Source: Paenibacillus taihuensis (GTDB lineage: Bacteria; Bacillota; Bacilli; Paenibacillales; Paenibacillaceae). Taken from it: DNA of 64,000 bases. Of this stretch, positions 51,920 to 60,040 are shown one piece after another; position 1 is the first letter of the stretch; every line of letters starts with the position of its first letter. The stretch spans positions 1 to 64,000 of the forward strand of contig NZ_QTTN01000013.1 in the NCBI RefSeq assembly GCF_003386535.1, read 5' to 3'. Made by a program: the position numbers and the translations under genes. Under the pieces are notes generated by a model. It did no database searches. It was given only the letters and a program-made list of their open reading frames with translations, and had not been told where the DNA came from.

Positions 51920-53758
51920 ATGTGCTCTCGATTCTCCAACCTGAACATGCAGTTTCGCAGCAAAATGATTCTCTCCTTCTTCATCGTCATCAGCCTCACA
52001 GCCATTATCATGGGCTACTCCTACTACCGCATCATGAGCCGCGAGCTTGAAGACTCCACCCTGCAAGGCCTTGAGAAAATGACCGAGCAAACGGTCGAGA
52101 CGCTGAATTTGCATTTCAAAACGATTGCGAATACGGGCTACAGCTATTTCAGCGATCCTTCGCTGCAGAAATTTCTCGATGGTCCCCCGAACTTCGACAA
52201 TGAGCAATATTACCGCAACAAGCTGGCTTCCCAGAAGGTGCAGAATCCGCTCATCTCCTTCATCGCGATCACCCGCTTGGACGGGACGCAATTCTCCAGC
52301 TATTACTATTACAATTCGACGGTTAAAGCTCTGCTGGATCGGGAGCTGGAGAAGCTGAACGCTAAAGCGCTCCTGATGGATGGCTTTCCGTTCTGGACGG
52401 TCTCCCACACCACCATCAGCACGACGGTAACTCCCGTCAAATCCATCAGCTATATTCAGCTGCTGAAACGCATTACGATGAATGCGCAGCGCCCGATCGG
52501 CTACATCAAGATCGATATGGACCCCGGCGTGCTGGAGAATATACTACTCGGCCTGCAAAATGACCACGGCAGCAAGTATTACATCGCAGACCGAACAGGA
52601 CGCATTATTTTTACGCAGAACAAAGGGGACATTGGCCGGTCCATCGCCGGAAGCCCGCTGTTCGCCGCCTACAAGCAGGCAGCGAGGTCTAACGACTACG
52701 TGAACTTCCGCTATATGAACAAGAACAAGACGTATATCGGCTACTATGAACGGCTGGAGGCCGGCGACTGGATTGTCCTCGGCAGCGTGCCGCTCGATCA
52801 AGTGCTGCAGAAGGTGAACACGTTCCGCAATATCCTGCTCATCGTCGCGATCATCAGCTTCCTCATTGCGATGCTGCTCGCTTCGCTCATTGCCGCAGGC
52901 GTTACCCGTCCGCTCAAGGAGCTGAATAAGAAGATGAAGCAGGTGGAGATGGGTGATTTCGGCGCAACGATTGAGGTTAAAGGTAATGACGAGCTGTCAA
53001 CCATTCAGCATAGCTTTAACAAAATGACCTCCGAGATCAGCACCCTCATCTCCAAAGTCTACGAGACGGAGCTGCTTAAGAAAGAAGCCGAGATTAAGGC
53101 GCTGCAAACGCAGATTAATCCGCATTTTCTATACAACACGTTAAGCACGATCGACAGCATCTCCTCCATCGACGGCGATGAGCGGGTTTCTTATATCTGT
53201 ATCGCGCTTGGGAGCATGCTCCGCTACAACTTGAACGGCGGCAGTCTTGCCACGGTGCAGGAAGAAATCACGCATCTGAACCAGTACCTCTCCATCTATC
53301 AGATCCGATTTGCCAAGCTGTTTGCTTACGAGATTGATGTGGAGCCCGGCATTGAAGATTTGATCCTGCCGAAGTTTCTCATCCAGCCGCTTGTGGAGAA
53401 TGCGATTATTCATGGTCTGGAGCAGAAGGTCGGCTTCAAGTCCGTGCATGTCACGATAGGCAGTCTCAATGAATCGTCTCTGAAAATAATCGTGGAAGAC
53501 AACGGCGTCGGCATGGACCCTGCCATGATCGAGCTCTTCCACCGCAAGCTGAGCAATCCAAGCGATATCGTGTCCAGACAGTCCTCCTCCCGCACCATGA
53601 TCGGACTCGCGAATGTGTTCAGGCGCATTCAAATGTACTATGACAGCGACCCGCAGGTTGAGATTGACAGTAAACCAGGCGTCGGCACCCGGATTTATTT
53701 TGTACTGCCGAAGCAGACTGCAGGAGGAGATGAAACGGATGAAGGTGCTCATCGTTGA
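51920..53758 (+). CDS. sensor histidine kinase, YesM/LytS type
   Basis: The 612-residue protein has membrane helix 1 (about 15-33), an extracytoplasmic Cache-like sensor (about 35-300), membrane helix 2 (about 304-327), a HAMP domain, then the His_kinase box with the phosphoacceptor H402 in QINPHFLYNTL, and an HATPase domain (LVENAIIHGLEQK, EDNGVGMD). YesM-type kinases respond to sugars or their binding proteins. The ATG at 51920 has AGGGGG 11 nt upstream. It overlaps the response regulator gene by 20 nt and is divergent from the galactonate operon. Confidence 0.92.
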   Translation: MCSRFSNLNMQFRSKMILSFFIVISLTAIIMGYSYYRIMSRELEDSTLQGLEKMTEQTVETLNLHFKTIANTGYSYFSDPSLQKFLDGPPNFDNEQYYRNKLASQKVQNPLISFIAITRLDGTQFSSYYYYNSTVKALLDRELEKLNAKALLMDGFPFWTVSHTTISTTVTPVKSISYIQLLKRITMNAQRPIGYIKIDMDPGVLENILLGLQNDHGSKYYIADRTGRIIFTQNKGDIGRSIAGSPLFAAYKQAARSNDYVNFRYMNKNKTYIGYYERLEAGDWIVLGSVPLDQVLQKVNTFRNILLIVAIISFLIAMLLASLIAAGVTRPLKELNKKMKQVEMGDFGATIEVKGNDELSTIQHSFNKMTSEISTLISKVYETELLKKEAEIKALQTQINPHFLYNTLSTIDSISSIDGDERVSYICIALGSMLRYNLNGGSLATVQEEITHLNQYLSIYQIRFAKLFAYEIDVEPGIEDLILPKFLIQPLVENAIIHGLEQKVGFKSVHVTIGSLNESSLKIIVEDNGVGMDPAMIELFHRKLSNPSDIVSRQSSSRTMIGLANVFRRIQMYYDSDPQVEIDSKPGVGTRIYFVLPKQTAGGDETDEGAHR

Positions 53759-55415
53759 AGATGAACCGCTGCTGCGGGAAGGTCTTATACGCAAAATCGA
53801 TTGGAAGACGCTGGGACTTGAGTTGGCAGGTGAAGCCGGAGACGGGTTCGAAGCGATGTTCCAGCTTGTCAAATGTCAGCCGGATATCGTCCTCACCGAC
53901 GTGAGAATGCCCGGCATGGATGGTCTTCAATTCATTAATCAAGCGCGAGTGGGCTTCCCGAACGTGAAGTTCGTCATCATTAGCGGGTTCAACGAGTTCG
54001 AATATGTGCGCGAGGCGCTGCTCTATAATGTGAAGGATTATTTGCTCAAGCCGATCGACAAGGAAAAGCTGCATGTGCTGCTCGCGGGGCTAGTCGAGGA
54101 GCTGCGAGCGGAGCGGCAGCAGGAGGCGGACCGTTCCAAGCTCAATGAGCTGAACGAGATGATTCGCCAGAGCAACCTGCAGCCGCTGGACTTCCAGCTG
54201 ACGCATCTCATCTCGGAGCAGGACGCCCGCTGGGATGGGCTTCCGGCCCCGCTCGTGCGCAGCAGCTCGTTCGCAGGCGCATCGGTGCGCATCGTGTACC
54301 GCAACGAGAACTCGCGGTTCGGCGATAATGATGAGCCGCTTGCTAGGTTCGCCGTACAGAACAGCATCGAGAATGCGCTCGGTGCGCTTCCGATTGAAAT
54401 CATCGCGTTCAAGCATGCCTATCACTCGGAAGAGATTGTCGTCTTCCTCGGCTCTATGGGAGACGCACTTGACCTTAGGCGCGTTGTGGAGACGTTGACG
54501 GAAACGGTAGGCTGGATTCGTCAGCATCTCGGCCTTATTGTTTCCGTTGGTGTTGGCGGCGTGAAAGCAGAATTGACGCAGCTGCGGCTTTCCTGCCTGG
54601 AAGCGCGCAAGGCGCTGCAGAACCGGCTGCTGTTCGGCAACGGCAATGTGTATACGGATGCGGCGGGCGGTGGTGCTGGGGCTGGGTCGGTTACTGGAGC
54701 TGGTGGTGCGAGCGCTGGGGTTGGCGGGTCTGGTGGGATAGGTGCGGGAGTTGGAGCTGGAGCGGCGGCGTATCCGCAGCTGTTGAACCAGGCGGAGCGC
54801 GGGTTGACCGCGATGCTGGAGGAAGGGCGGCATCGCGAGTTCTCGGACTACGCCGCGCAGCTGTTCCACTCTCTGGCGGAATCGCCGGATGCACGGTATG
54901 AACAGGTGGAGTACCTGTATACCGAGATCATTCACATGCTTCGCAAGCATGCCGCGAAGACGGCGATCGATCTGCCGAACTGGAGTCTCGGCACGCCGAT
55001 TGCGAGCCTCGAGAATTTGTCGGACTGGCGCGACATTATTGCGATTATCGAGCAGCAGCTCGGAAGGCTGAATAGCGTACTCGACCGCGGCGTCGAGCGC
55101 TCCTGTGACGAGATTATCGAGAGCGTGCAGCATTATGTGCAGCAGCATTATGCGGAGGACTTGTCCTTGCAATGGGTGAGCGACAACTACTACATTCACC
55201 CGAACTATTTCTCGAAGCGCTTCAAGAGCGTCGCCGGCGTCAGCTTCAGCGACTATGTAACGCGCGTGCGCATCGATCGGTCGAAGGAGCTGCTCCGCAC
55301 GACGACGCTGAAGATCGCGCGCATCTCGCAGCTGGTCGGGTACGAGGACCAGAATTACTTTTGCAATGTGTTCAAGAAGGTGACGGGCGTCAGTCCGTCG
55401 GCTTATCGGGTATAG
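53739..55415 (+). CDS. AraC-type response regulator (YesN-like) with an unusual Gly/Ala/Val linker
   Basis: The 558-residue protein has a receiver domain (1-120, phosphoacceptor D54 in VLTDVRMPG), a middle domain, and a C-terminal AraC helix-turn-helix pair (about 455-558, LSLQWVSDNYYIHPNYFSKRFK and YEDQNYFCNVFKKVTGVSPSAYR). Residues 308-344 are an almost pure Gly/Ala/Val/Ser stretch, absent from ordinary family members. I chose ATG 53739 because GGAGGAG is 9 nt upstream; the ATG at 53730 touches that site. It overlaps the kinase gene and probably activates the divergent galactonate operon. Confidence 0.92.
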   Translation: MKVLIVEDEPLLREGLIRKIDWKTLGLELAGEAGDGFEAMFQLVKCQPDIVLTDVRMPGMDGLQFINQARVGFPNVKFVIISGFNEFEYVREALLYNVKDYLLKPIDKEKLHVLLAGLVEELRAERQQEADRSKLNELNEMIRQSNLQPLDFQLTHLISEQDARWDGLPAPLVRSSSFAGASVRIVYRNENSRFGDNDEPLARFAVQNSIENALGALPIEIIAFKHAYHSEEIVVFLGSMGDALDLRRVVETLTETVGWIRQHLGLIVSVGVGGVKAELTQLRLSCLEARKALQNRLLFGNGNVYTDAAGGGAGAGSVTGAGGASAGVGGSGGIGAGVGAGAAAYPQLLNQAERGLTAMLEEGRHREFSDYAAQLFHSLAESPDARYEQVEYLYTEIIHMLRKHAAKTAIDLPNWSLGTPIASLENLSDWRDIIAIIEQQLGRLNSVLDRGVERSCDEIIESVQHYVQQHYAEDLSLQWVSDNYYIHPNYFSKRFKSVAGVSFSDYVTRVRIDRSKELLRTTTLKIARISQLVGYEDQNYFCNVFKKVTGVSPSAYRV

Positions 55416-55427
55416 ATGGATGATAAA

Positions 55428-55462
55428 AAGCCTCGCCTTTTCTTGATGAAAGGGCGAGGCTT
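55428..55462. terminator. terminator after the response regulator gene
   Basis: AAGCCTCGCC and GGCGAGGCTT pair over 10 bp around a loop of about 14 nt. A-rich sequence before and T-containing sequence after suggest use from both sides. Confidence 0.82.
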
Positions 55463-55489
55463 GTTAAATTGCTTCTTTCCACCAAAGTA

Positions 55490-56024
55490 GCTGCCTGGAG
55501 TACTCTCTTGTGCTAACTTCGACGGGTTCCCGCCAATGTAGATACCTGGAGTACTCTCTTTTGCTAACTTCGACGGTTCCCCGCCAATGAAGCTACCTGG
55601 AGTACTCTCTTGTGCTAACTTCGACGGTTTCCCGCCAATGAAGCTACCTGGAGTACTCTCTTGTGCTAACTTCGACGGTTTCCCGCCAATGAAGCTACCT
55701 GGAGTACACTCTTGTGCTAACTTCGACGGTTTCCTGCCAATCTAGCTACCTGGAGTACTCTCTTGTGCTAACTTCGACGGTTTTGCGTCAATGTAGCTAC
55801 CTGGAGTACTCTCTTGTGCTAACTTCGACGGGTTCCTGCCAATGTAGCTACCTGGAGTACTCTCTTGAGCTAACTTAGACGGGTTCCCGCCAATGTAGCT
55901 ACCTGGAGTACTCTCTTGTGCTAACTTCGACGGTTTCCTGCCAATGTAGCTACCTGGAGTACTCTCTTGAGCTAACTTCGACGGTTCCCCGCCAATGAAG
56001 CTACCTGGAGTACACTCTTGTGCT
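55490..56024. repeat. array of ten 51-nt tandem repeats
   Basis: Ten consecutive units of exactly 51 nt (55490-55999) and a partial eleventh (56000-56024) follow each other without spacers. Each holds GCTACCTGGAGTACTCTCTT, with the perfect palindrome GAGTACTC, then GTGCTAACTTCGACGG and a C-rich CCGCCAATG end. Units differ at a few positions. The array fills the gap between two converging genes. It is related in sequence to 34080-34230. No ribosome-binding site or long frame supports coding. Confidence 0.95.
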
Positions 56025-56073
56025 GAACGGCTGTGCCATCAGCAATGTGTGGTACTCAGTTCCGCTCTTCCAA

Positions 56074-56814
56074 TTAGTCCCGGCTGCGGAACTTCGCGAG
56101 AAGACGAAGAATTTCAATATACAGCCAGACGAGCGTCACCATGAGGCCGAACGCTCCGTACCATTCCATGTACTTCGGCGCGCCTTGCGCTGCGCCTTGC
56201 TCGATGAAATCGAAATCCAGCACGAGGTTCAGTGCTGCGATTACCACAATGACGAGCGAGATGCCGATGCCAAGCGGCGTGCTGTCATGCAAGTACGGCA
56301 CGGTTACGCCGAACATCCCAAGAACCATGCTAACGAGGTAGACAAGCGCGATACCGCCGGTAGCTGCGAATATGCCGAGCTTGAAGTTCTCCGTGGCGCG
56401 AATGAGCCTCGTCTTGTACGCGACCAGAAGTGCGAAGAACACGCACATCGTGATGAGCGCGGCTTGCAGCGTAATGCCGTGGTACTTCGCCTCATAGCCT
56501 GCGGATAAAGCACCAAGGAAGCCGCCTTCGAGCGCCGCATAGATTGGCACTAGAAACGGCGCCGTTGTCGGCTTGAAGCTGATCACAAGCGCGAGGATAA
56601 ACCCGCCGAGCGCTCCTGCCACCACTAGCGGAAGCACGTTCTGGCCTTTGAAATACATTGACCACGTAGCGAAGGCCCCGCCTAGGAGGATCGCCAGCGT
56701 AATGAACGACTTGTTGACCGTCCCGTCGATCGTCATCCGGTTCGCACTGGAATAATTACTTGTTTTCTCAAAAGTTTTGTCATTCAATGTGGGATTCCCA
56801 CTGCGGCCTATCAT
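56074..56814 (-). CDS. Bax inhibitor-1/YccA-family membrane protein
   Basis: The 246-residue protein has a polar N-terminus (about 30 residues), seven membrane helices, and a C-terminal segment typical of the YccA/BI-1 (TMBIM) family, including the acidic pair region NLVLDFDFIEQGA used for the calcium or proton path. It is placed in the cell membrane. GAGGTGATGG precedes the ATG. Its 3' end adjoins the 51-nt array. Confidence 0.88.
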   Translation of the reverse strand: MIGRSGNPTLNDKTFEKTSNYSSANRMTIDGTVNKSFITLAILLGGAFATWSMYFKGQNVLPLVVAGALGGFILALVISFKPTTAPFLVPIYAALEGGFLGALSAGYEAKYHGITLQAALITMCVFFALLVAYKTRLIRATENFKLGIFAATGGIALVYLVSMVLGMFGVTVPYLHDSTPLGIGISLVIVVIAALNLVLDFDFIEQGAAQGAPKYMEWYGAFGLMVTLVWLYIEILRLLAKFRSRD

Positions 56815-56888
56815 GGTTCCATCACCTCATAGGTATAGTTGGTAGCTTGTCATCATTATAGCATTGATTTGTCTATTTCATGCCATAT

Positions 56889-56941
56889 AAACAAAACAAG
56901 CCCCTTTCAAGAGACATTCGCATGCCTGACTTGAAAGGAGC
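56889..56941 (-). terminator. terminator of the SLH remnant / epimerase transcript
   Basis: On the minus strand GCTCCTTTCAAG and CTTGAAAGGGGC pair over 12 nt around an 18-nt loop; TTGTTTTGTTT follows. It lies 28 nt past the SLH remnant. Confidence 0.88.
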
Positions 56942-56968
56942 TCGTCCTATACGAATTTAGTCGTCCAA

Positions 56969-57780
56969 TTAAATTAATCCTGATTTGTGCAGCAGTCGCT
57001 CCATAATGGCAGCCGCTTCTGCTCTTGTAATGAACTGATCAAGGGCAAGTAGTTGTCCAGGCTTGCCGGTTACAACACTCGCTTGCACGCATGCAGCCAC
57101 GCTGCTAGCCGACCAATCCGAAACGGCTTCGACATCCTTATAGCCATGAAGCGTATCGACAATATTTTGATCTGCAAGCTGATCCGTTAGTCCGGTAATT
57201 TTCATCGCTCTGGCGATCATCGTCATGGCTTGCTCACGCGTGATTGTGCCATTCGGTCTAAACATGCCGTCTTCGAAGCCTTGTACCAGCTGGCAGGCAG
57301 CTGCGGTCTTGACCGCATCGTTATACCAATCCGATTCCTTCACATCGACAAATCCCGAAGCGCCGTTCTCCAACCTCAATCCCAATCCTCGAACAAGGAT
57401 TGCCGCAAATTCCGCGCGCGAAATATTGTCGTTCGGACTGAACTGATCCTCGCCCGTTCCATTGATGACCATTCTCGAACCCATATCGTTGACAGCCTGC
57501 TTCGCCCAATGGTTCGATACATCGCTGAACGTCAGAGGATGCCATACAACGGAATAAGTACTGTTGGTCAAGCTGTTAATAATCGCATAATACTTGCCAT
57601 CCCGCTGCTCCACCCTAGTAGGCACATGTCGCACAATTCCATCCGGCTCTACAACGACACCAGTCGTAATTTTGCTCGGATCCACGCCTTCCGGCAATGC
57701 AATCGTTCGTTCCACATAGATGTTGAATTTAGAAACTTCAACACTTTTGTCACCCCGCCCGCTCCGTCATCCGGAGCAGG
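56969..57780 (-). pseudogene. S-layer-homology (SLH) domain protein, 5'-truncated remnant
   Basis: The readable part (GTG 57715 to 56969, 248 residues) has a short beta segment (RTIALPEGVDPSKI) and three SLH domains (FSDVSNHWAKQAVND, FVDVKESDWYNDAVK, and a third near the C-terminus) for binding to cell-wall polymer. No signal peptide is present. Family sequence continues upstream in two frames: VEVSKFNIY in the frame of the ORF, and GAGGVTK just before it in another. Removing two bases (GT) near 57738 would join them. So the gene has lost most of its 5' part and has a frameshift. The leftover starts at the end of the epimerase gene. Confidence 0.8.
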
Positions 57781-57804
57781 CGAGGCACCTCAAAACATGC
57801 AAAT

Positions 57805-58650
57805 CTATTCTTCCACATTCTCCCACGAACGCGTCGGGCTCCAATTCAGCAAGCGCTGGGCGAGCGCGTTGCTGACGATCGCTTCGCGCCCCTCGAAGCG
57901 CTTCCGGCGGTCGCGCACATCGGGGTAGAATGCTTCGAGCAGTCGCTCCGTCTCCCAGTCGCTCAGCGTATCGCTGCTCGTAATGCCGAGCGACACGGCG
58001 CCGAGGCCATCGGCGACCAGTGCCGCCACCGTTGCGGAGACGGCATCATCGACATGGATGTAGCTCCACAAGGTTCTCTTGAAACGCTCAGGCTCGGCGA
58101 AGCTTTGGCGTATGGACTTCAGCTCATCCGATGTGAGGATCGTCGAGTACCGCATCGAAGAGACTTGCATCCCATTGCGACGATTGAATGTCTCCGCCGT
58201 CTGCTCGTTCACAACCTTCGACAGCCCATAGCACTCCTGCGGGATCTGCGGATGCGCTTCATCGACCGGCAGGTAATGCGGGTCGAACGCGGTCGGCGCC
58301 CAGCAGAAGCCATACGACGACTCGCTTGAACCGATGACCGCCTTCTTGATGCCTAGGATCGAAGCCGCCTCGAGCACGTTGTACGTCGAGTTCACGTTGT
58401 TTGCGAAAATATGCTCATACGCAAAGCCAGTAGGCGATGGGATCGCCGCCAAGTGTATAATCCCTTCTGCACCGTTCACCCCGCTGATTACTTGGCCGAG
58501 CTGCGATAGATCCACCGTGATCTGCTTGCAGCGCAGCTTGTCACTCCGGCGGTTATCCAGTGCAACGACCTGATAGCCTTGCCGCTGCAGCTCCTCGACG
58601 ACGCGCGAACCAAGCTTGCCGCTTGCGCCTGTTACTGCGATCGTTTTCAT
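57805..58650 (-). CDS. NAD-dependent epimerase/dehydratase
   Basis: This is an extended SDR of 281 residues: cofactor motif TGASGKLGSRV, ALDNRRS, IIHLAAIPSP, the Ser in IGSSESSYG and Tyr-Lys in CYGLSKVVNE. It resembles sugar epimerases and uronate dehydrogenases of this fold. The ATG at 58650 has GGGGGCG 6 nt upstream. It is 26 nt after the RspA/ManD-like gene and belongs to that transcript. Confidence 0.87.
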   Translation of the reverse strand: MKTIAVTGASGKLGSRVVEELQRQGYQVVALDNRRSDKLRCKQITVDLSQLGQVISGVNGAEGIIHLAAIPSPTGFAYEHIFANNVNSTYNVLEAASILGIKKAVIGSSESSYGFCWAPTAFDPHYLPVDEAHPQIPQECYGLSKVVNEQTAETFNRRNGMQVSSMRYSTILTSDELKSIRQSFAEPERFKRTLWSYIHVDDAVSATVAALVADGLGAVSLGITSSDTLSDWETERLLEAFYPDVRDRRKRFEGREAIVSNALAQRLLNWSPTRSWENVEE

Positions 58651-58676
58651 CGTATTCGCCCCCATTCCTTCATTCC

Positions 58677-59900
58677 TTACGGACGCACCAGCGTCCCGTC
58701 CGCTTTACGGTCTGTCGGATACGGATAGTGATACGACGCCCGATTCCACTTCTCATCGACAAGCAGCGCCGCTTTCTCTTCATCGATATCGACGCCAAGC
58801 CCCGGCTTCTCTGACAAGTACAGGTACCCACCCTTGCGCGCAACATGCCCAGGGAAAGCCTCGCATTCCGCATCCTTGAAGTGATTAATCTCTTGAATGC
58901 CGAAGTTCCACACCGCACGGTCCAGATGCACCGCTGCCGCCTGGTTCACCGGGTCGTTCTCGCCGCCCTCCTGCCATGCGGTGCGGACGCCGAAGTTCTC
59001 GCCGAGCGCAGCAATCTTGCGGCAAGCGCTAATGCCGCCTGCCTTGGAGACGCGCACGCGGATGAAATCGATCAGCCGCTCGACGATGAGATCCGTCCAT
59101 TCATGCGGATTGGCGAACAGCTCGCCGACCGCTTGCGGCGTCGTCGTCTGCTGGCGCAAATGACGGTACCAGCCGATTTGCTCCGGCGGCAGCACATCCT
59201 CCAAGAAGAACAGGCTGTACGGCTCCAGCCGCTTCGCCAGCTGTACCGCGCCAATTGGCGTCAAATGCTCATGAACATCATGCGTGAACTGAATATCGCC
59301 CCCGAACTTCACCCGCAGCTTCTCGAACATCTCCGGTATCGCATTCAAGTACGTCGGCTCACTGAATGTCGCGCCAGTCGACCAGTGCGATTCTGGCAAA
59401 TTAGCCACATTATCCTTCAAGAAGCCGCCCCCGCCATATGAACCGAGCTGACAGCGGATAACAGTGTAACCTTCCTCCTTATACCGGTGCACCGCTTCCT
59501 CCAGCTCCGATTGATCTCTGCCGTCCGCATGACCATAGCACGGCACAGCCGCTCGGCATGCGCCGCCAAGCAATTGATAAACCGGCAAGCCCGCTTCCTT
59601 GCCTTTAATATCCCACAGCGCCATATCGATGCCGCCGATAGCGGTCTGCGTAATGGAGCCATGCCGCCAATAGCCGCTCTGATGCAGCGTCTGCCAAATA
59701 TCCTCGATCCGGCTCGGGTCTCTCCCGATCAGAAGCGGTGCGAACAGCTGCTCCACCACCTGAACGACCGCCTCCGGATTGAAGATATCCGTCGCCGAGC
59801 CAATGCCATATAAACCGTCCTGATCCGTCGTCACCTTCACAATCGTCCAGCTGCCATCATGCCGTGTGCGAATACACTTCACGCCTGTAATTTTGGCCAC
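58677..59900 (-). CDS. enolase-superfamily sugar-acid dehydratase, RspA/ManD-like
   Basis: The 407-residue protein has the ManD-type sequence: WTIVKVTTDQDGLYGIGSAT, GGIDMALWDIKGK, YGHADG, metal-ligand THDVHEHLTP, LEDVLPPEQ, GELFANPHEW and a Trp-rich end. ManD enzymes dehydrate D-mannonate or D-gluconate; some RspA-like members have low activity, so the substrate is uncertain. The GTG start has GGAGGT 7 nt upstream. It lies with an epimerase and an LplABC-like transporter, and is separate from the DgoD locus. Confidence 0.85.
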   Translation of the reverse strand: MAKITGVKCIRTRHDGSWTIVKVTTDQDGLYGIGSATDIFNPEAVVQVVEQLFAPLLIGRDPSRIEDIWQTLHQSGYWRHGSITQTAIGGIDMALWDIKGKEAGLPVYQLLGGACRAAVPCYGHADGRDQSELEEAVHRYKEEGYTVIRCQLGSYGGGGFLKDNVANLPESHWSTGATFSEPTYLNAIPEMFEKLRVKFGGDIQFTHDVHEHLTPIGAVQLAKRLEPYSLFFLEDVLPPEQIGWYRHLRQQTTTPQAVGELFANPHEWTDLIVERLIDFIRVRVSKAGGISACRKIAALGENFGVRTAWQEGGENDPVNQAAAVHLDRAVWNFGIQEINHFKDAECEAFPGHVARKGGYLYLSEKPGLGVDIDEEKAALLVDEKWNRASYHYPYPTDRKADGTLVRP

Positions 59901-59956
59901 CTTCGATACCTCCGAATCTCCTCATGATTCGTGACTGATCCATCTGTTGTCTCTAT

Positions 59957-59970
59957 TGTATTCGTTTCCA
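59957..59970. promoter_or_regulatory. possible cre (CcpA) site upstream of the RspA-like gene
   Basis: TGTATTCGTTTCCA matches TGWAANCGNTNWCA at 12 of 14 positions. It lies 57 nt upstream of the RspA-like start and downstream of the binding-protein terminator, so a separate, glucose-repressed promoter is possible. Confidence 0.4.
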
Positions 59971-60000
59971 AAAAACGGTTAAAGGGGTTTTGCATATAAA

Positions 60001-60031
60001 ATCCGCGCCCCCTAAACCAGAAGGCGCGGAC
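60001..60031 (-). terminator. terminator after the binding-protein gene
   Basis: TCCGCGCC and GGCGCGGA pair around a loop of about 14 nt; TTTAT follows on the minus strand. It lies about 10 nt past the stop at 60041. Confidence 0.8.
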
Positions 60032-60040
60032 ATTTAACCG

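Noticed and set aside
55490-56024. CRISPR array
   Set aside because: Units are contiguous 51-nt repeats without unique spacers, and no cas genes are present.
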